From contig NZ_JAFIQW010000005.1 in NCBI RefSeq assembly GCF_017355965.1, forward strand, positions 62,001 to 126,000: a DNA stretch of 64,000 nucleotides, in the 5' to 3' direction. The notes below the pieces were generated by a model that was given only the letters and a program-made list of their open reading frames with translations, did no database searches and was not told the DNA's origin. Each line of letters opens with the position of its first letter. Position 1 is the first letter of the stretch. Positions 20,032 to 29,945 of the stretch are shown here, piece after piece. This DNA comes from Desertivibrio insolitus. Its GTDB lineage: Bacteria; Actinomycetota; Actinomycetes; Actinomycetales; Microbacteriaceae. Both the position numbers and the translations under genes were made by a program.

Positions 20032-21020
20032 TCCGCAGGCGGCGTGCGGCGTGTGCGCGGCTTCTTCGGCGGTGCCTCGACCGCGGCGACCGGTCCGGTC
20101 TTCGGGGCGCGGGCGCCACGCACGCTCGTCGCCTCCTCGAACCCGGAGAGCACGACCGTGTTGAGATGCGGGAGCGTGACGTCCATCTCGTCGAGAGCGC
20201 GCTTGAGGCGCGGACGCAGCTCGCGGGCGACGTCGTCCTTCGCGCCCGACCGGGTCTTGACGACGAGGCGGATGACGAGCGCCTCCGCACTGATCGACTC
20301 GAGGCCCCAGATCTCCGGCCGCTCGATGATGAGGGGCTTCCACTTGGTCTCCTTCGACAGGCCGATCGCCGTCTGCAGGATGCGGTCCTCGACGGCCTCG
20401 ATGTCGGCGTCGTACGGCACCGCGAGGTCGACGATGACGCGCTGCCACCCCTGCGACATGTTTCCGACACGCAGGATCTCGCCGTTCCGCACGTACCAGA
20501 GCGTGCCGTTGACGTCGCGGATCTGGGTGACGCGGATGCCCACGTTCTCGACGATGCCGGTCGCCGGCCCCGTGTCGACGACGTCGCCCACCCCGACCTG
20601 GTCCTCCGCCACCATGAAGAGGCCGTTGAGCACGTCCTTGATGATGTTCTGCGCGCCGAAGCCGAGACCCGCGCCGAGAGCGGCGGTGATGAGGGCGAAC
20701 GCGCCCGTGACATCCGGCAGCAGCGTCGTCAGCACCGCGAGCGTCGCGATGATGATGATCGCGGTCGTCACGATGTTGTTCAGCACGAGGCCGAGCGTGC
20801 GGGTGCGCTGCACGGTGCGCGCCGCGGCGAGCGGCGACGTATCGATCGCCTGCGTGTCCTCCACGCCCTGCCGCTTCTTGATGCCGTGCACGATCCGCTG
20901 CACCACGCGGTCGATCACGAAGCCGGCGATGTAGCGCACGATCAACGCCACGACGACGATCGCGAGCGCCGTGACGGGCCGCTCGGCGAAGGTCCAGAAG
21001 GTAACCCAGAAGTCATCCAT
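20028..21020 (-). CDS. mscS: Small-conductance mechanosensitive channel MscS
   Basis: Mechanosensitive channel protein (330 aa) that vents solutes on hypo-osmotic shock. Hydrophobic helices at about 12-38, 72-100 and 105-130; the last holds the pore-lining pattern LITAALGAGLGFGAQNIIKDVLNG. The beta domain follows (VGDVVDTGPATGIVENVGIRVTQIRDVNGTLWYVRNGEI). The last 40 residues are Pro/Lys/Arg-rich and disordered. Start at ATG 21020 (MDDFWVTFW). glbO overlaps its stop. Confidence 0.94.
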   Translation of the reverse strand: MDDFWVTFWTFAERPVTALAIVVVALIVRYIAGFVIDRVVQRIVHGIKKRQGVEDTQAIDTSPLAAARTVQRTRTLGLVLNNIVTTAIIIIATLAVLTTLLPDVTGAFALITAALGAGLGFGAQNIIKDVLNGLFMVAEDQVGVGDVVDTGPATGIVENVGIRVTQIRDVNGTLWYVRNGEILRVGNMSQGWQRVIVDLAVPYDADIEAVEDRILQTAIGLSKETKWKPLIIERPEIWGLESISAEALVIRLVVKTRSGAKDDVARELRPRLKRALDEMDVTLPHLNTVVLSGFEEATSVRGARAPKTGPVAAVEAPPKKPRTRRTPPAE

Positions 21021-21260
21021 TGCGGCATCGAGGGTAGGCGACCGCCGCTCCGTGCGTGGTGAGACGCGATGGGTGTCCTGCACCGCGGCTGCCGCCGCCC
21101 GCCGAGTCGAGCGCTCTGCTACGGCCCGCGGCATGTCATAGGAACGTCCAGGTGGCGGACGAGATCGCCCATTCGGCGGAACCGGCCGTCCGCGTAACGT
21201 CCAACTCGGCCGGACTCGAGGTCCTCGGCCTCCTGCAACTCGCGATGCAAAGGAGCATTC

Positions 21261-22598
21261 ATGTTCGTCAACTCCAGGTCGGCTCAGGGCCGCGCCGCAC
21301 GTGGCATGCGTGCCGGCGTCGGGATCGCCGTCGGCGCGGCCCTCGTGGCATCGCTCGGAGCCTGCTCGAGCGAGCCGGCCGAGAGCGGTCCCGTCACACT
21401 CACGTTCCAGACCTGGGTCCCGAACATCGAGCCCGTCGTCGAGAACTTCAACGAGCAGCACGACGACATCCAGGTGGAGGTCGAGGCCATCACCGCGGGG
21501 CCGGACGGTGGCTACGCCGCCATGCTCTCCGCCGTCGACGCGGGGAATCCCGCCGACGTCGCCCAGGTCGGCTACGACCAGATGGCCTCGTTCCTGCTCC
21601 GCAATGCGCTCGAGGACATCACCGAGTACGTCCAGGACGACGTCGACGTGTTCTCGGAGTGGCAGCTCGCCGCGAACACGTTCAACGACCGCATCTACGG
21701 GATCCCGCAGGCCAGTGGCCCGATGGGGATGTTCTACCGGACCGATCTCTTCGAGCAGTACGGCGTCGCCGTGCCGACGACGTGGGAGGAGTACGAACAG
21801 GCCGCGCGCCAGATCCGCGCGGCCAACCCCGAGGCGTACATCGCCGTCTTCGCCGCCAACCAGGCGCCGTGGATCATGGGGCTCGCCGAGCAGGCCGGCA
21901 CGCCGTGGTTCCAGGCGGAGGGCGACGAGTGGGCGGTCGACATCGCCAACGAGGACACCCTCCGCATGGCGGAGTTCTGGCAGCGCATGATCGACGAGGA
22001 TCTCGTGAAGATCGAGAACGATCTCTCGAGCGAGTGGTACGCCGACATCCAGGCCGGGCGCGTGCTCTCGTGGATGAGCGGATCGTGGGCCGACGCCATC
22101 ATCCGCGGGAACGCGCCCGACACCGCCGGGCTCTGGGGCGCCGCGGAACTCCCGCAGTGGGATGCCGCTGAACCCCGCTCGGCCAGCTGGGGCGGCGGCT
22201 CGTCCAACGTGGTCCTGCGTGGATCCGACCACCCCCGGGAAGCCGCGGAGTTCGCCCTCTGGCTCAACAGCAACGTCGACAGCGTCAGCATGCTGACCGA
22301 GGCCGGCGCCGGTTGGCCGGCGATCTCGGACGTGGACTCCGTGCCGGCCATTCAGGACTCGCCCGAGGTCTTCGAGTTCTTCGGTGGTCAGGACATCTGG
22401 GACGTCTTCGCCGCATCCAACGAGCAGATCGCCCTCGACTGGACCTGGCCCCCGCTGACCGACTCGCTCTACGGATTCGTGACGGACGAGATGCGCAGCG
22501 CCGTCGAGTCGGGCACGCCTCTGCCGCAGGCCTTCGAGAACATCGAGACGCGGATGGTCGACGAGATGGAGGCCGCGGGTCTCGCGGTCGCCCGCTGA
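21261..22598 (+). CDS. Sugar ABC importer, solute-binding lipoprotein
   Basis: Extracellular sugar-binding protein of the family-1 type (445 aa). Lipoprotein signal with lipobox LGAC (Cys 35) after a basic N-terminus. Features: TLTFQTWVPNIEPVVENFNEQHDDI, NPADVAQVGYDQM, GIPQASGPMGMFYRTDLFEQYGVAVPTTWEEYEQAA and SGSWADAII. It delivers an oligosaccharide to the two permeases that follow; the substrate is unknown. AAAGGAG six bases before ATG 21261. The 240-bp gap upstream (to mscS) must hold its promoter; I see no clear operator there. Confidence 0.93.
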   Translation: MFVNSRSAQGRAARGMRAGVGIAVGAALVASLGACSSEPAESGPVTLTFQTWVPNIEPVVENFNEQHDDIQVEVEAITAGPDGGYAAMLSAVDAGNPADVAQVGYDQMASFLLRNALEDITEYVQDDVDVFSEWQLAANTFNDRIYGIPQASGPMGMFYRTDLFEQYGVAVPTTWEEYEQAARQIRAANPEAYIAVFAANQAPWIMGLAEQAGTPWFQAEGDEWAVDIANEDTLRMAEFWQRMIDEDLVKIENDLSSEWYADIQAGRVLSWMSGSWADAIIRGNAPDTAGLWGAAELPQWDAAEPRSASWGGGSSNVVLRGSDHPREAAEFALWLNSNVDSVSMLTEAGAGWPAISDVDSVPAIQDSPEVFEFFGGQDIWDVFAASNEQIALDWTWPPLTDSLYGFVTDEMRSAVESGTPLPQAFENIETRMVDEMEAAGLAVAR

Positions 22599-23557
22599 TG
22601 ACCTCCACCCTGACTCGTCCCGAGGTGGGCCGCGCTACCAGCGCGGCCCGCCCCGGCCGTTCGCGTAAGGGGCGCGGAGCCCGCGGGCCCCTGCTGATCC
22701 TGTTGGGCCCGTTCGCCGTGCTCTTCGTGATCTTCTTCGTCGCACCGATCGTCTACGCGCTCGTGCAGAGCCTCTTCGCCCTTCGCTCCAGCGGTCTCGG
22801 CTTCGGGCCGCCGACCCTCGAATTCGTGGGGGTCGAGAACTATGTGCGGGCCTTCGCGGAGGGTGGCTTCGCGGCCGGGCTCGCGCGGGTCCTGCTGATC
22901 GCTCTGATCCAGGTGCCGCTTATGGTGGTCGGCGCTCTCGTGCTGGCGCTGCTGCTCGAGTCGGGCCGGGCGCACTGGCCGCGCTTCTTCCGCGTGGTCT
23001 TCTTCATGCCCTACGGGGTGCCCGGCGTCATCGCCTCGCTGCTCTGGGGCTTCCTCTACATCCCCGCGACGAGCCCGGTGCTCCAGGGTCTCAGCGCCCT
23101 GGGTGTCGACCTCGTTCCGCTCTCCAGCGACAGCGTGCTGCTCGCGATCGTCAACATCGGGTTGTGGGGCTTCGCGGGCTACAACATGCTCGTGCTCATC
23201 GCGGCGCTGCAGGCCATTCCCGCCGAGCTGTACGAAGCGGCGTCGATCGACGGTGCCTCGTGGTGGCACACCGTCCGGAGCATCCAGTTGCCGCTGCTGC
23301 GGCCGTCGATCGTGCTCGTGACGGTCTTCACGATCATCGGCACACTGCAACTGTTCGTCGAGCCCCTGGTGCTCAGACCGCTCACCAACTCGATCAACAC
23401 CGATTTCTCGCCGAACCTGGCCGCCTACAGCGAAGCCTTCGCACAGGGCAACAGCAACCTCGCGGCCGCCATGGCCGTCATCGTCGCGGTGCTCGCGTTC
23501 GCGATCTCGTTCGGGTTCCTGCGTCTGGTTAACCGGAAGGGGGAGCGCGCATGGTGA
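22598..23557 (+). CDS. Sugar ABC importer permease 1 (MalF-like)
   Basis: Inner-membrane permease (319 aa) with six hydrophobic segments after a basic, disordered N-terminus of about 30 residues. The EAA coupling loop reads YEAASIDGASWWHTVRSIQLPLLRP, as in carbohydrate uptake family 1. ATG 22598 overlaps the stop of the binding protein (TGATG), so synthesis is coupled. No ABC ATPase gene is present in the locus, so a shared MsiK-type ATPase probably drives it. Confidence 0.95.
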   Translation: MTSTLTRPEVGRATSAARPGRSRKGRGARGPLLILLGPFAVLFVIFFVAPIVYALVQSLFALRSSGLGFGPPTLEFVGVENYVRAFAEGGFAAGLARVLLIALIQVPLMVVGALVLALLLESGRAHWPRFFRVVFFMPYGVPGVIASLLWGFLYIPATSPVLQGLSALGVDLVPLSSDSVLLAIVNIGLWGFAGYNMLVLIAALQAIPAELYEAASIDGASWWHTVRSIQLPLLRPSIVLVTVFTIIGTLQLFVEPLVLRPLTNSINTDFSPNLAAYSEAFAQGNSNLAAAMAVIVAVLAFAISFGFLRLVNRKGERAW

Positions 23558-24423
23558 ACGCGACTCAGCTGAAGGTCCGTGGCGGGTCCCGCGCGGGCTC
23601 CGTCCTCGTGACGGCCGTGTTGATCGCCGCGGCCGCGTATTTCGTGCTGCCGCTGGTCTGGGTGGTGACGGCGACGACGAAGACGACGGGGCAGCTGTTC
23701 GGCACCTTCGGGCTCGCCTTCGGCGACTCCGGGCAATTCGTGAGCAACCTCGGTCAGCTCTTCTCGCAGGGGGACGGCATCTACAGCCGGTGGCTGCTGA
23801 ACAGCCTGCTGTACTCGGGCGTCGGTGCGGCGGTGGCCACGGCGCTCGCCGCCGGCGCTGGCTTCGCCTTCGCCAAGTACCAGTTCCGCGGTCGGGAGGC
23901 GGCGTTCTCGGTGATCCTCGGCGGCGTGCTGCTTCCGGCCACCGTCATCGCACTGCCCCTGTACTTCATGCTCAGCGCAGTGGGCCTCACCGGCACCTAT
24001 TGGGCGATGCTGCTGCCGGGCATGGTCAGCCCGTTCGGTGTCTATCTGTGCCGCATCTACGCGTCCGCGTCCGTCCCCGACGAGGTGATCGAAGCAGCAC
24101 GACTCGATGGAGCCGGCGACATCAGGGCCTTCACGACGATCGCGACCAGGATGATGACCCCGGCCCTGGTCACGGTGTTCCTGTTCCAGTTCGTCGCGAT
24201 CTGGAACAACTACCTGCTGCCGCTCGTGATGCTGAACGACGTCGACACCTACCCCGTCACCCTGGGGCTCACCCTGTGGAACGGACAGACGCAACGCGCT
24301 CCCGAGTTCTTCGAGCTCGTCGTCGCGGGCTCCGCCGTCTCCGCCGTGCTGCTCGTCATCGTCATGGTCTCCCTGCAGCGCTTCTGGCGGGCAGGGCTCA
24401 CGTCCGGGGCGACGAAGGGATGA
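23551..24423 (+). CDS. Sugar ABC importer permease 2 (MalG-like)
   Basis: Second permease of the importer (290 aa). Six hydrophobic segments; coupling loop IEAARLDGAGDIRAFTTIATRMMTP. The short periplasmic part before helix 2 (TTKTTGQLFGTFGLAFGDSGQFVSN) is normal for the MalG type. The GTG/ATG start region overlaps permease 1 by seven bases, and its stop overlaps the glycosidase gene by four, placing import and hydrolysis in one operon. Confidence 0.95.
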   Translation: MVNATQLKVRGGSRAGSVLVTAVLIAAAAYFVLPLVWVVTATTKTTGQLFGTFGLAFGDSGQFVSNLGQLFSQGDGIYSRWLLNSLLYSGVGAAVATALAAGAGFAFAKYQFRGREAAFSVILGGVLLPATVIALPLYFMLSAVGLTGTYWAMLLPGMVSPFGVYLCRIYASASVPDEVIEAARLDGAGDIRAFTTIATRMMTPALVTVFLFQFVAIWNNYLLPLVMLNDVDTYPVTLGLTLWNGQTQRAPEFFELVVAGSAVSAVLLVIVMVSLQRFWRAGLTSGATKG

Positions 24424-25721
24424 GCGAACGCAGATGGCTCGGCACCGGTGCCGAGCCGGAGGCGGCGAGTGCGGAGCTCACCGGGCCGGTGCCGGACCGG
24501 CTGCCGAACCGCTTGGCGATCTGCCTGTGGGACTTCAGCTGGTACACGCGAGCCGAACCGGGCGGGCCCTACTCCTCGCTGGAGGACGCCTTCGAGGCGA
24601 CGGTGGCCCGTGGGTACAACGCCGTGCGGATCTGCGCGGCGCCCCTGCTCCTCTTCGGCGACGGCGCGGACGACGCGACGATCGAGGTGGAAGGGCTGGG
24701 CGTCGCCCCGGACGGCGGGATCTACGGAAGGGGCACGCGCTGGTACGACGTGCCCGGCGGGTACCGGCTCGATCTGCGTGAGCGCCTGTTCCAGCTCGTG
24801 GAGACGGCGGCGAGACACGACGTCGTCGTCATCCTCGCGAGCTGGGAGTACCAGCAGTCACCCGCCTTCGCCCGCGATCGAGGGTGGTTCGACCGCATCG
24901 ACGCCACGCCCCTCGGTTCGCGCTTCTCCGCCCTCGCTCGCGCCTTCGACCGCATGCTCTCCGCCCTCGACGAGCGGGGGCTGAGCCAGCACATCGCCTT
25001 CACGGAGTTGCACAACGAGATCGACTTCTCCGTCCTGCCGGCGCTGGACGAGGCGGCGCTCGCGGATCTCGCACGCCTACGGAATGCCCATCCGGATCAG
25101 CTCGTGACCGTGAGCTACGGCCGGCCGCCCTTCGCCGACATGGCCGCGGTTCCCGGGCAACTCGATGTCGGACAGTTCCACGTCTACACCTACGGTGTGC
25201 TGGACGCGCTGCAACGACGGATCGACATACGTTCGGAGGGCTCCGAGGGCTTTCCCAACCGGCAGCTCCGTGAACTCCTGCAGCCGGACGCACCGAGCCC
25301 GGAGGGCTACGGCAAGCCCGCGCCCTGGAAGCTCGAGGCGACGGTGATCACGGACCAGATGATCTACGGCTACGACTGGGTCGACCCGGACCGCTGGGAC
25401 CTGTGGCTGTACGACAACTACGCCGTGTACCGCGAGGCGATGCACCGGGAGATCGCCTCGCGGGTCCGGGCGATAGCCGCCTGGGGCCGACGGAACGCGC
25501 GTCCTGTCGTCATCGGAGAAGGGTGGGTGGGCTACACCCCGCTGCACGGCGGGTTCGAGGAGGGGCCGGTCGGCAAGGATCTCGCGGCGAGCGGCATCCG
25601 CTCGGCGCTGGAGCAGGGCGTGTGGGGGATGGTGCCGAGTTCGAACGCGGCTCCTCATCATCCGATGTTCCTCGACGCGGCATGGCAACGGCGCATCAAC
25701 GACGAGATCCGTTCGGCCTGA
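24420..25721 (+). CDS. Cellulase-like glycoside hydrolase (TIM barrel)
   Basis: 433-residue protein with no signal peptide, so probably intracellular. CLWDFSWYTRAEPGGPY, GYNAVRICAAPLLLFGDG, FTELHNEIDF and VVIGEGWVGYTPL resemble clan GH-A barrels; Glu200 in HNE (beta strand 4) and Glu367 in GEGW (strand 7) are the expected acid/base and nucleophile. It is near families labelled cellulase-like; the substrate is not evident. Coupled to the permease gene by an ATGA overlap, so it likely cleaves what that importer brings in. Converges with the AraC gene, one base apart. Confidence 0.85.
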   Translation: MSERRWLGTGAEPEAASAELTGPVPDRLPNRLAICLWDFSWYTRAEPGGPYSSLEDAFEATVARGYNAVRICAAPLLLFGDGADDATIEVEGLGVAPDGGIYGRGTRWYDVPGGYRLDLRERLFQLVETAARHDVVVILASWEYQQSPAFARDRGWFDRIDATPLGSRFSALARAFDRMLSALDERGLSQHIAFTELHNEIDFSVLPALDEAALADLARLRNAHPDQLVTVSYGRPPFADMAAVPGQLDVGQFHVYTYGVLDALQRRIDIRSEGSEGFPNRQLRELLQPDAPSPEGYGKPAPWKLEATVITDQMIYGYDWVDPDRWDLWLYDNYAVYREAMHREIASRVRAIAAWGRRNARPVVIGEGWVGYTPLHGGFEEGPVGKDLAASGIRSALEQGVWGMVPSSNAAPHHPMFLDAAWQRRINDEIRSA

Positions 25722-25722
25722 G

Positions 25723-26586
25723 TCAACCCTTGCGCTGAACGCGGTACTCGGTGGGGCTCACCCCGTGCACACGCCGGAAATGGCGCGAGAAGTAGAAGGG
25801 GTCCGAATAGCCCACCTCGCTCGCCACGTCGGCGACGGGCAGCGCTGTGATGTCGAGCAACTGCCGGGCTTTCGCCATCCTGAGGTTCACGTGATGGGCG
25901 AGCACGCCGCCACCGGTCGCCTCGCGGAACAGGGCGCTGAGATGCGAGGCGGAGATCCCGACCATCCGTGCCAACTCCGCGACTCGTACGGTGCCGTCGA
26001 GGCGCTCCTCGAGGAAAGCCATCGCCCGCTCGAGCGGGTCGCCCCGCTCAGGCAGCACGCGCGCGGTCGCGAGTTGGGTCAGCAGCTTCCATGCGGCACC
26101 GGCGGCGCTGATCAGCCGTGCGGGGGACTGGTCACGCTCCAGTGACCCGACGATCTCGTCGAGCAGGGCCACTGCGCGCTCGGGGGATCGGAGCGGGAGA
26201 ACGGGACGCCCCGGAGTGACGCCGGTCTCCTCGATGAGCTCGGCCGCGTCGCTTCCTGCCAGGTGGCACCACCAGATCGTCCAGGGACTCGAGTCGCCAG
26301 CGCCGTAGGCGTGCGGCAGGCCGGCTGGCAGGATCAGTGCGGTGCCCGCGCCGATGCGGTGCTCGACCCCGTTGACCCGCACCCAGCCGGATCCCGCGAC
26401 GCACACGATGACGATGGACTGCGCTGCGCCCTGCGTACGGCTTCTGCCGTGGTCCCGCGCGGCCGGGAAGTAGCCGCAGTCCGTCACCAGCAGACGACGG
26501 GTGACCGGGCGGTTGAGTGCTTCCCTCACCGCCGGCCGCGGAACGACGACGAGGCGCTGGCCCGCGAAACCCTCTCGGATCTCCAT
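25723..26586 (-). CDS. AraC-family regulator of the sugar locus
   Basis: Transcription factor (287 aa). N-terminal cupin-like sensor domain (QSIVIVCVAGSGWVRVNGVEHRIGAGTALILPAGLPHAYGA) and a C-terminal double helix-turn-helix (RVAELARMVGISASHLSALFRE; VADVASEVGYSDPFYFSRHFRRVHGVSPTEYR). It lies inside the carbohydrate locus and is divergent from the DUF5107 gene, so it probably senses the imported sugar or a product. ATG 26586 (MEIREGFAG) is chosen; an upstream start at 26664 would leave only 17 bp before the divergent gene. Confidence 0.92.
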   Translation of the reverse strand: MEIREGFAGQRLVVVPRPAVREALNRPVTRRLLVTDCGYFPAARDHGRSRTQGAAQSIVIVCVAGSGWVRVNGVEHRIGAGTALILPAGLPHAYGAGDSSPWTIWWCHLAGSDAAELIEETGVTPGRPVLPLRSPERAVALLDEIVGSLERDQSPARLISAAGAAWKLLTQLATARVLPERGDPLERAMAFLEERLDGTVRVAELARMVGISASHLSALFREATGGGVLAHHVNLRMAKARQLLDITALPVADVASEVGYSDPFYFSRHFRRVHGVSPTEYRVQRKG

Positions 26587-26681
26587 TCGGCAAGTGTGGC
26601 AGACGGGCGCAGTCAGATCGTCCAGGTGCTCCGCACCGATCGGACATTCCCCGCGCTCAATCATCCGCCTAGCGTGAGGTC

Positions 26682-29600
26682 GTGCACGACGACGTCATCA
26701 CTCCTCTGCTGTCCACCCCGCCCGAGGCCGAGGCGCGGATCCTCTCGGAGGGAGGAGTCGCGGTGTGGCGGGAGCCTCTGACGCTGCCGACGTACGATCC
26801 CGCGCCGCCCAGCGAGTATCCGATGTTCCTCGATCGCCGGGTGTACCAAGGGTCGAGCGGTCGGGTGTACCCGATCCCGTTCGTCGAGCGCGTCGCCGAG
26901 TCGGCTCGGCCCCGCGAGTGGGACGCCATCCATCTGGAGAACGCCTGGATCAGGCTCGTGATCCTTCCGGAGCTCGGCGGACGGATCCACGTCGGGCACG
27001 ACAAGACGAGGGGATACGACTTCTTCTACCGCAACGACGTCATCAAGCCGGCCCTGGTCGGGCTGGCCGGGCCGTGGGTCTCGGGTGGCGTGGAGTTCAA
27101 CTGGCCCCAGCACCACCGCCCCGCCACTTTCCACCCGATGAACTCGACGATCGAACGGCACCAGGACGGTGCGGTGACGGTGTGGTGTTCCGACCACGAC
27201 CCGTTCGAGCGCATGGTCGGCACCCACGGAATCAGGCTCACGCCCGATCGGGCGATCATCGATCTTGTCGCTCGGCTGCGCAATCGCACGGATGAGCGGC
27301 AGACGTTCCTGTGGTGGGCGAACGTAGCCGCCCGCGTTCACGACGACTATCAGTCGTTCTTCCCCACCGACGTGCACTACGTCGCCGACCACGCGAAGCG
27401 AGCCGTCACGGCCTTCCCGCGCGCGGACAGGCCCTACTACGGGGTCGACTATCCCGCGCGGGTGAGCGCCGAGGATCCCGATGCCGATCGCCTCGACTTC
27501 TACCGCAACATCCCCGTGCCGACCTCGTACATGGTCACCGAGACGCGGGACGACTTCTTCGGCGGCTACGACCACGCCCGCGGCGCGGGTTTCGTGCACG
27601 TCGCCGATCGCCGGATCGCTCCGGGCAAGAAGCAGTGGACGTGGGGGAACGCGCCATTCGGGCACGCCTGGGATGCCCTGCTGACCGACTCGAGCGGGCC
27701 CTACGTGGAGCTGATGGCCGGCGTCTACACCGACAATCAGCCCGACTTCTCCTATCTCGCCCCGGGCGAGACCCGCGTGTTCGAGCAGCACTGGTACCCG
27801 ATCCAGGGCATCGGGCCGGCGCACCAGGCGAATCTCGACGCCGCCGTCTCGCTCGGCATCGAGAACGACCGGGTCTCGGTGGGCGTCTCCGTCACCTCGG
27901 ACCGGCCCGGTCTCGACGTCGAGCTGCAGTCGTGGGGCACGAGGATCGAAGGCTGGACGGTGGATGCCGCGCCGGGCAGCCCGGCGCTGCTGTCAGCCCC
28001 GCTGCCTCTCGGCACCCCCGACGGCGGGCTTTCAGTCGTGGTGAGGCACGGCGGAAGGGAACTCGTCTCCTTCACCTCCAGGGACACGGCAGCGGACGCA
28101 GTGGAACCTGAGGTCGCGACCGAGCCTGCGGCCCCCGAACGGATCGACTCGGCCGAGGAGCTCTACCTGACCGCGGTGCACCTCACGCAGTACCGGCACC
28201 CGACCCGCAGCCCCCGCCCGTACCTCGACGAGCTGCTCAGACGCGATCCCGGCGACAGCCGCGCGCACCTGATGATCGCCGCCGAGGAGACGCGCCGCGG
28301 ACGCTACGAGCTCGCCCTCGAGCATGCGGAGCGCGCGCTCGAGCGTCTGACCGGCCGCAACCCGAACCCGGTCGACGGGGAGGTCTTCGTGCGCCTCGGG
28401 ATCCTGCTCACCCGTCTCGGCCGGCGCGACGAGGCGGTCGACCGCTGGGCGAAGGCGACATGGGACGGCCGCTGGGCCCATCCGGCGTCGCTCGCGATCG
28501 CCTTCCTCGACGCTCACGCCGGGCGGGATGCCTCCGCGCTCCAACGGCTCGCAACGGCTCTCCGTCACGACGCCGAGGATGTGCGTGCGGGAGCACTGCG
28601 AGCCGTGGTGCTGCGCAGGCTCGGACGTGCCGCCGAAGCGCAGGCGCAGCTCGAGCACAATTTGGCGCTCGAACCGCTCGACGCGTGGAGCCTGTACCTG
28701 GTTACGGGCGAGACGCCGGCCGATCCTTTCGAGCGGATCGACCTCGCGCTCGATCTGGCCCGCGCGGGGGAGGCAGACGCTGCGCTCGCGCTGTTGCTGT
28801 CCGCGGCGACCGACGGCAGCGGGGCTCTCGGCAACGCCGCTCCGGCGGCGCTCTACCTGGCCGCGCATCTCCTCGATCCGTCCGACCCCTCGGCGGCGTC
28901 GGAGCTCAGGGCACGAGCCGCACGATCCGACCTGACGCTGGCCTTCCCCTCGGGCCTCGATGCGCACGACGCGCTCACGGCCGCGGTCGCGGCGGATCCA
29001 GCGGATGCCGCGGCGCGCTCGTTGCTCGGCACGTGGTGCTACCACGCCGGAAGGCGGGCGGACGCGCTCGCGCTCTGGACCGAGGCGGCCGCCCTGCGCA
29101 GCGACGACGCGGTGCTGCTGAGGAACGCGGCACTCGCCACGATGGAGGTGCTCGGCGACCAGGAACGCGCAGCCGCTCTGTACGACGACGCGCTCCGCCT
29201 CCGCCCCGACGACGCCAGACTGCAGTTCGAGCGCGACCAGTTGGCCGAACGCCGCGGGGAGCGGCTCGAGGACCGGATCGAGCGGCTGACCAGCAGCGGA
29301 GCCGCGGCCCGCCGTGACGACGTGCTCGTCAGTCTCGCCGACCTGCTCGTCGAGACGGCGCGTCACGACGAGGCCCTCGACCTGCTGCGCTCGCGGCGGC
29401 TGCAGCCGTGGGAGGGCGGAGAGGGCCGGAGCCTGCGCGCCTGGACCGCCGGATGCCTCGGCCGCGCCGCCGCCCTCCTGGCGGAGGATCCGCTGGCGTC
29501 CGCCGACGCCGCGCTCGCAGCCCTGACTCCGCCGACCACCCTCGGGGAGACCTGGCACGAACTCGACTCGCAGGCGGCGCTGCGTCTGGCGCTGGGCGAC

Positions 29601-29945
29601 GCCCTCTCGGCCGCGGGCGACCAGGACAGAGCGATTCGGGAGTGGCGGACGGGCGTCGACGATCCGGCCGGCCCCCGCGGTGTCGAGCGTCCTGCCGACG
29701 CCGCCACGCTCGCCGTCGCCGACTGCGCTGCGCGTCTCGGCGACACCTCCACCGTGGTCTGGGCCCTCGACGCCGTTCGGGCGAGGATCGCCGAGCTCGA
29801 GGAGCAGACGCCGAAGGTCGACTACTTCGCCACCTCGTTGCCGGAGCTGCTGTTGTTCGCCGAGGACGCCGCGGTCGCGGCCGAGAGGGCTCGCGACGCG
29901 CTCGCAGAGGAGCTCGCCACGCGATCGGGGAAACTCGCCCTGTGA
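26682..29945 (+). CDS. DUF5107-TPR protein of the carbohydrate locus
   Basis: 1087-residue cytoplasmic protein. Residues 1 to about 360 match the DUF5107 beta-sandwich pattern (LENAWIRLVILPELGGRIHVGHDKTRGYDFFYRNDVIKP; GGVEFNWPQHH), related in fold to galactose mutarotases. Residues about 480-1085 are helical TPR-like repeats (RAHLMIAAEETRRGRYELALEHAERALE; RADALALWTEAAALRSDDAVLLRNAALA). Such proteins occur in glycosidase loci, but their activity is not established to my knowledge. GTG 26682 has TAGCGT six bases upstream (26670-26675). The stop overlaps the GH35-like gene. Confidence 0.88.
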   Translation: MHDDVITPLLSTPPEAEARILSEGGVAVWREPLTLPTYDPAPPSEYPMFLDRRVYQGSSGRVYPIPFVERVAESARPREWDAIHLENAWIRLVILPELGGRIHVGHDKTRGYDFFYRNDVIKPALVGLAGPWVSGGVEFNWPQHHRPATFHPMNSTIERHQDGAVTVWCSDHDPFERMVGTHGIRLTPDRAIIDLVARLRNRTDERQTFLWWANVAARVHDDYQSFFPTDVHYVADHAKRAVTAFPRADRPYYGVDYPARVSAEDPDADRLDFYRNIPVPTSYMVTETRDDFFGGYDHARGAGFVHVADRRIAPGKKQWTWGNAPFGHAWDALLTDSSGPYVELMAGVYTDNQPDFSYLAPGETRVFEQHWYPIQGIGPAHQANLDAAVSLGIENDRVSVGVSVTSDRPGLDVELQSWGTRIEGWTVDAAPGSPALLSAPLPLGTPDGGLSVVVRHGGRELVSFTSRDTAADAVEPEVATEPAAPERIDSAEELYLTAVHLTQYRHPTRSPRPYLDELLRRDPGDSRAHLMIAAEETRRGRYELALEHAERALERLTGRNPNPVDGEVFVRLGILLTRLGRRDEAVDRWAKATWDGRWAHPASLAIAFLDAHAGRDASALQRLATALRHDAEDVRAGALRAVVLRRLGRAAEAQAQLEHNLALEPLDAWSLYLVTGETPADPFERIDLALDLARAGEADAALALLLSAATDGSGALGNAAPAALYLAAHLLDPSDPSAASELRARAARSDLTLAFPSGLDAHDALTAAVAADPADAAARSLLGTWCYHAGRRADALALWTEAAALRSDDAVLLRNAALATMEVLGDQERAAALYDDALRLRPDDARLQFERDQLAERRGERLEDRIERLTSSGAAARRDDVLVSLADLLVETARHDEALDLLRSRRLQPWEGGEGRSLRAWTAGCLGRAAALLAEDPLASADAALAALTPPTTLGETWHELDSQAALRLALGDALSAAGDQDRAIREWRTGVDDPAGPRGVERPADAATLAVADCAARLGDTSTVVWALDAVRARIAELEEQTPKVDYFATSLPELLLFAEDAAVAAERARDALAEELATRSGKLAL

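Noticed and set aside
21021-21260. Possible small gene or operator in the mscS-sugar locus gap
   Set aside because: Only short imperfect palindromes and no frame with a ribosome site were found; I see nothing I can support.
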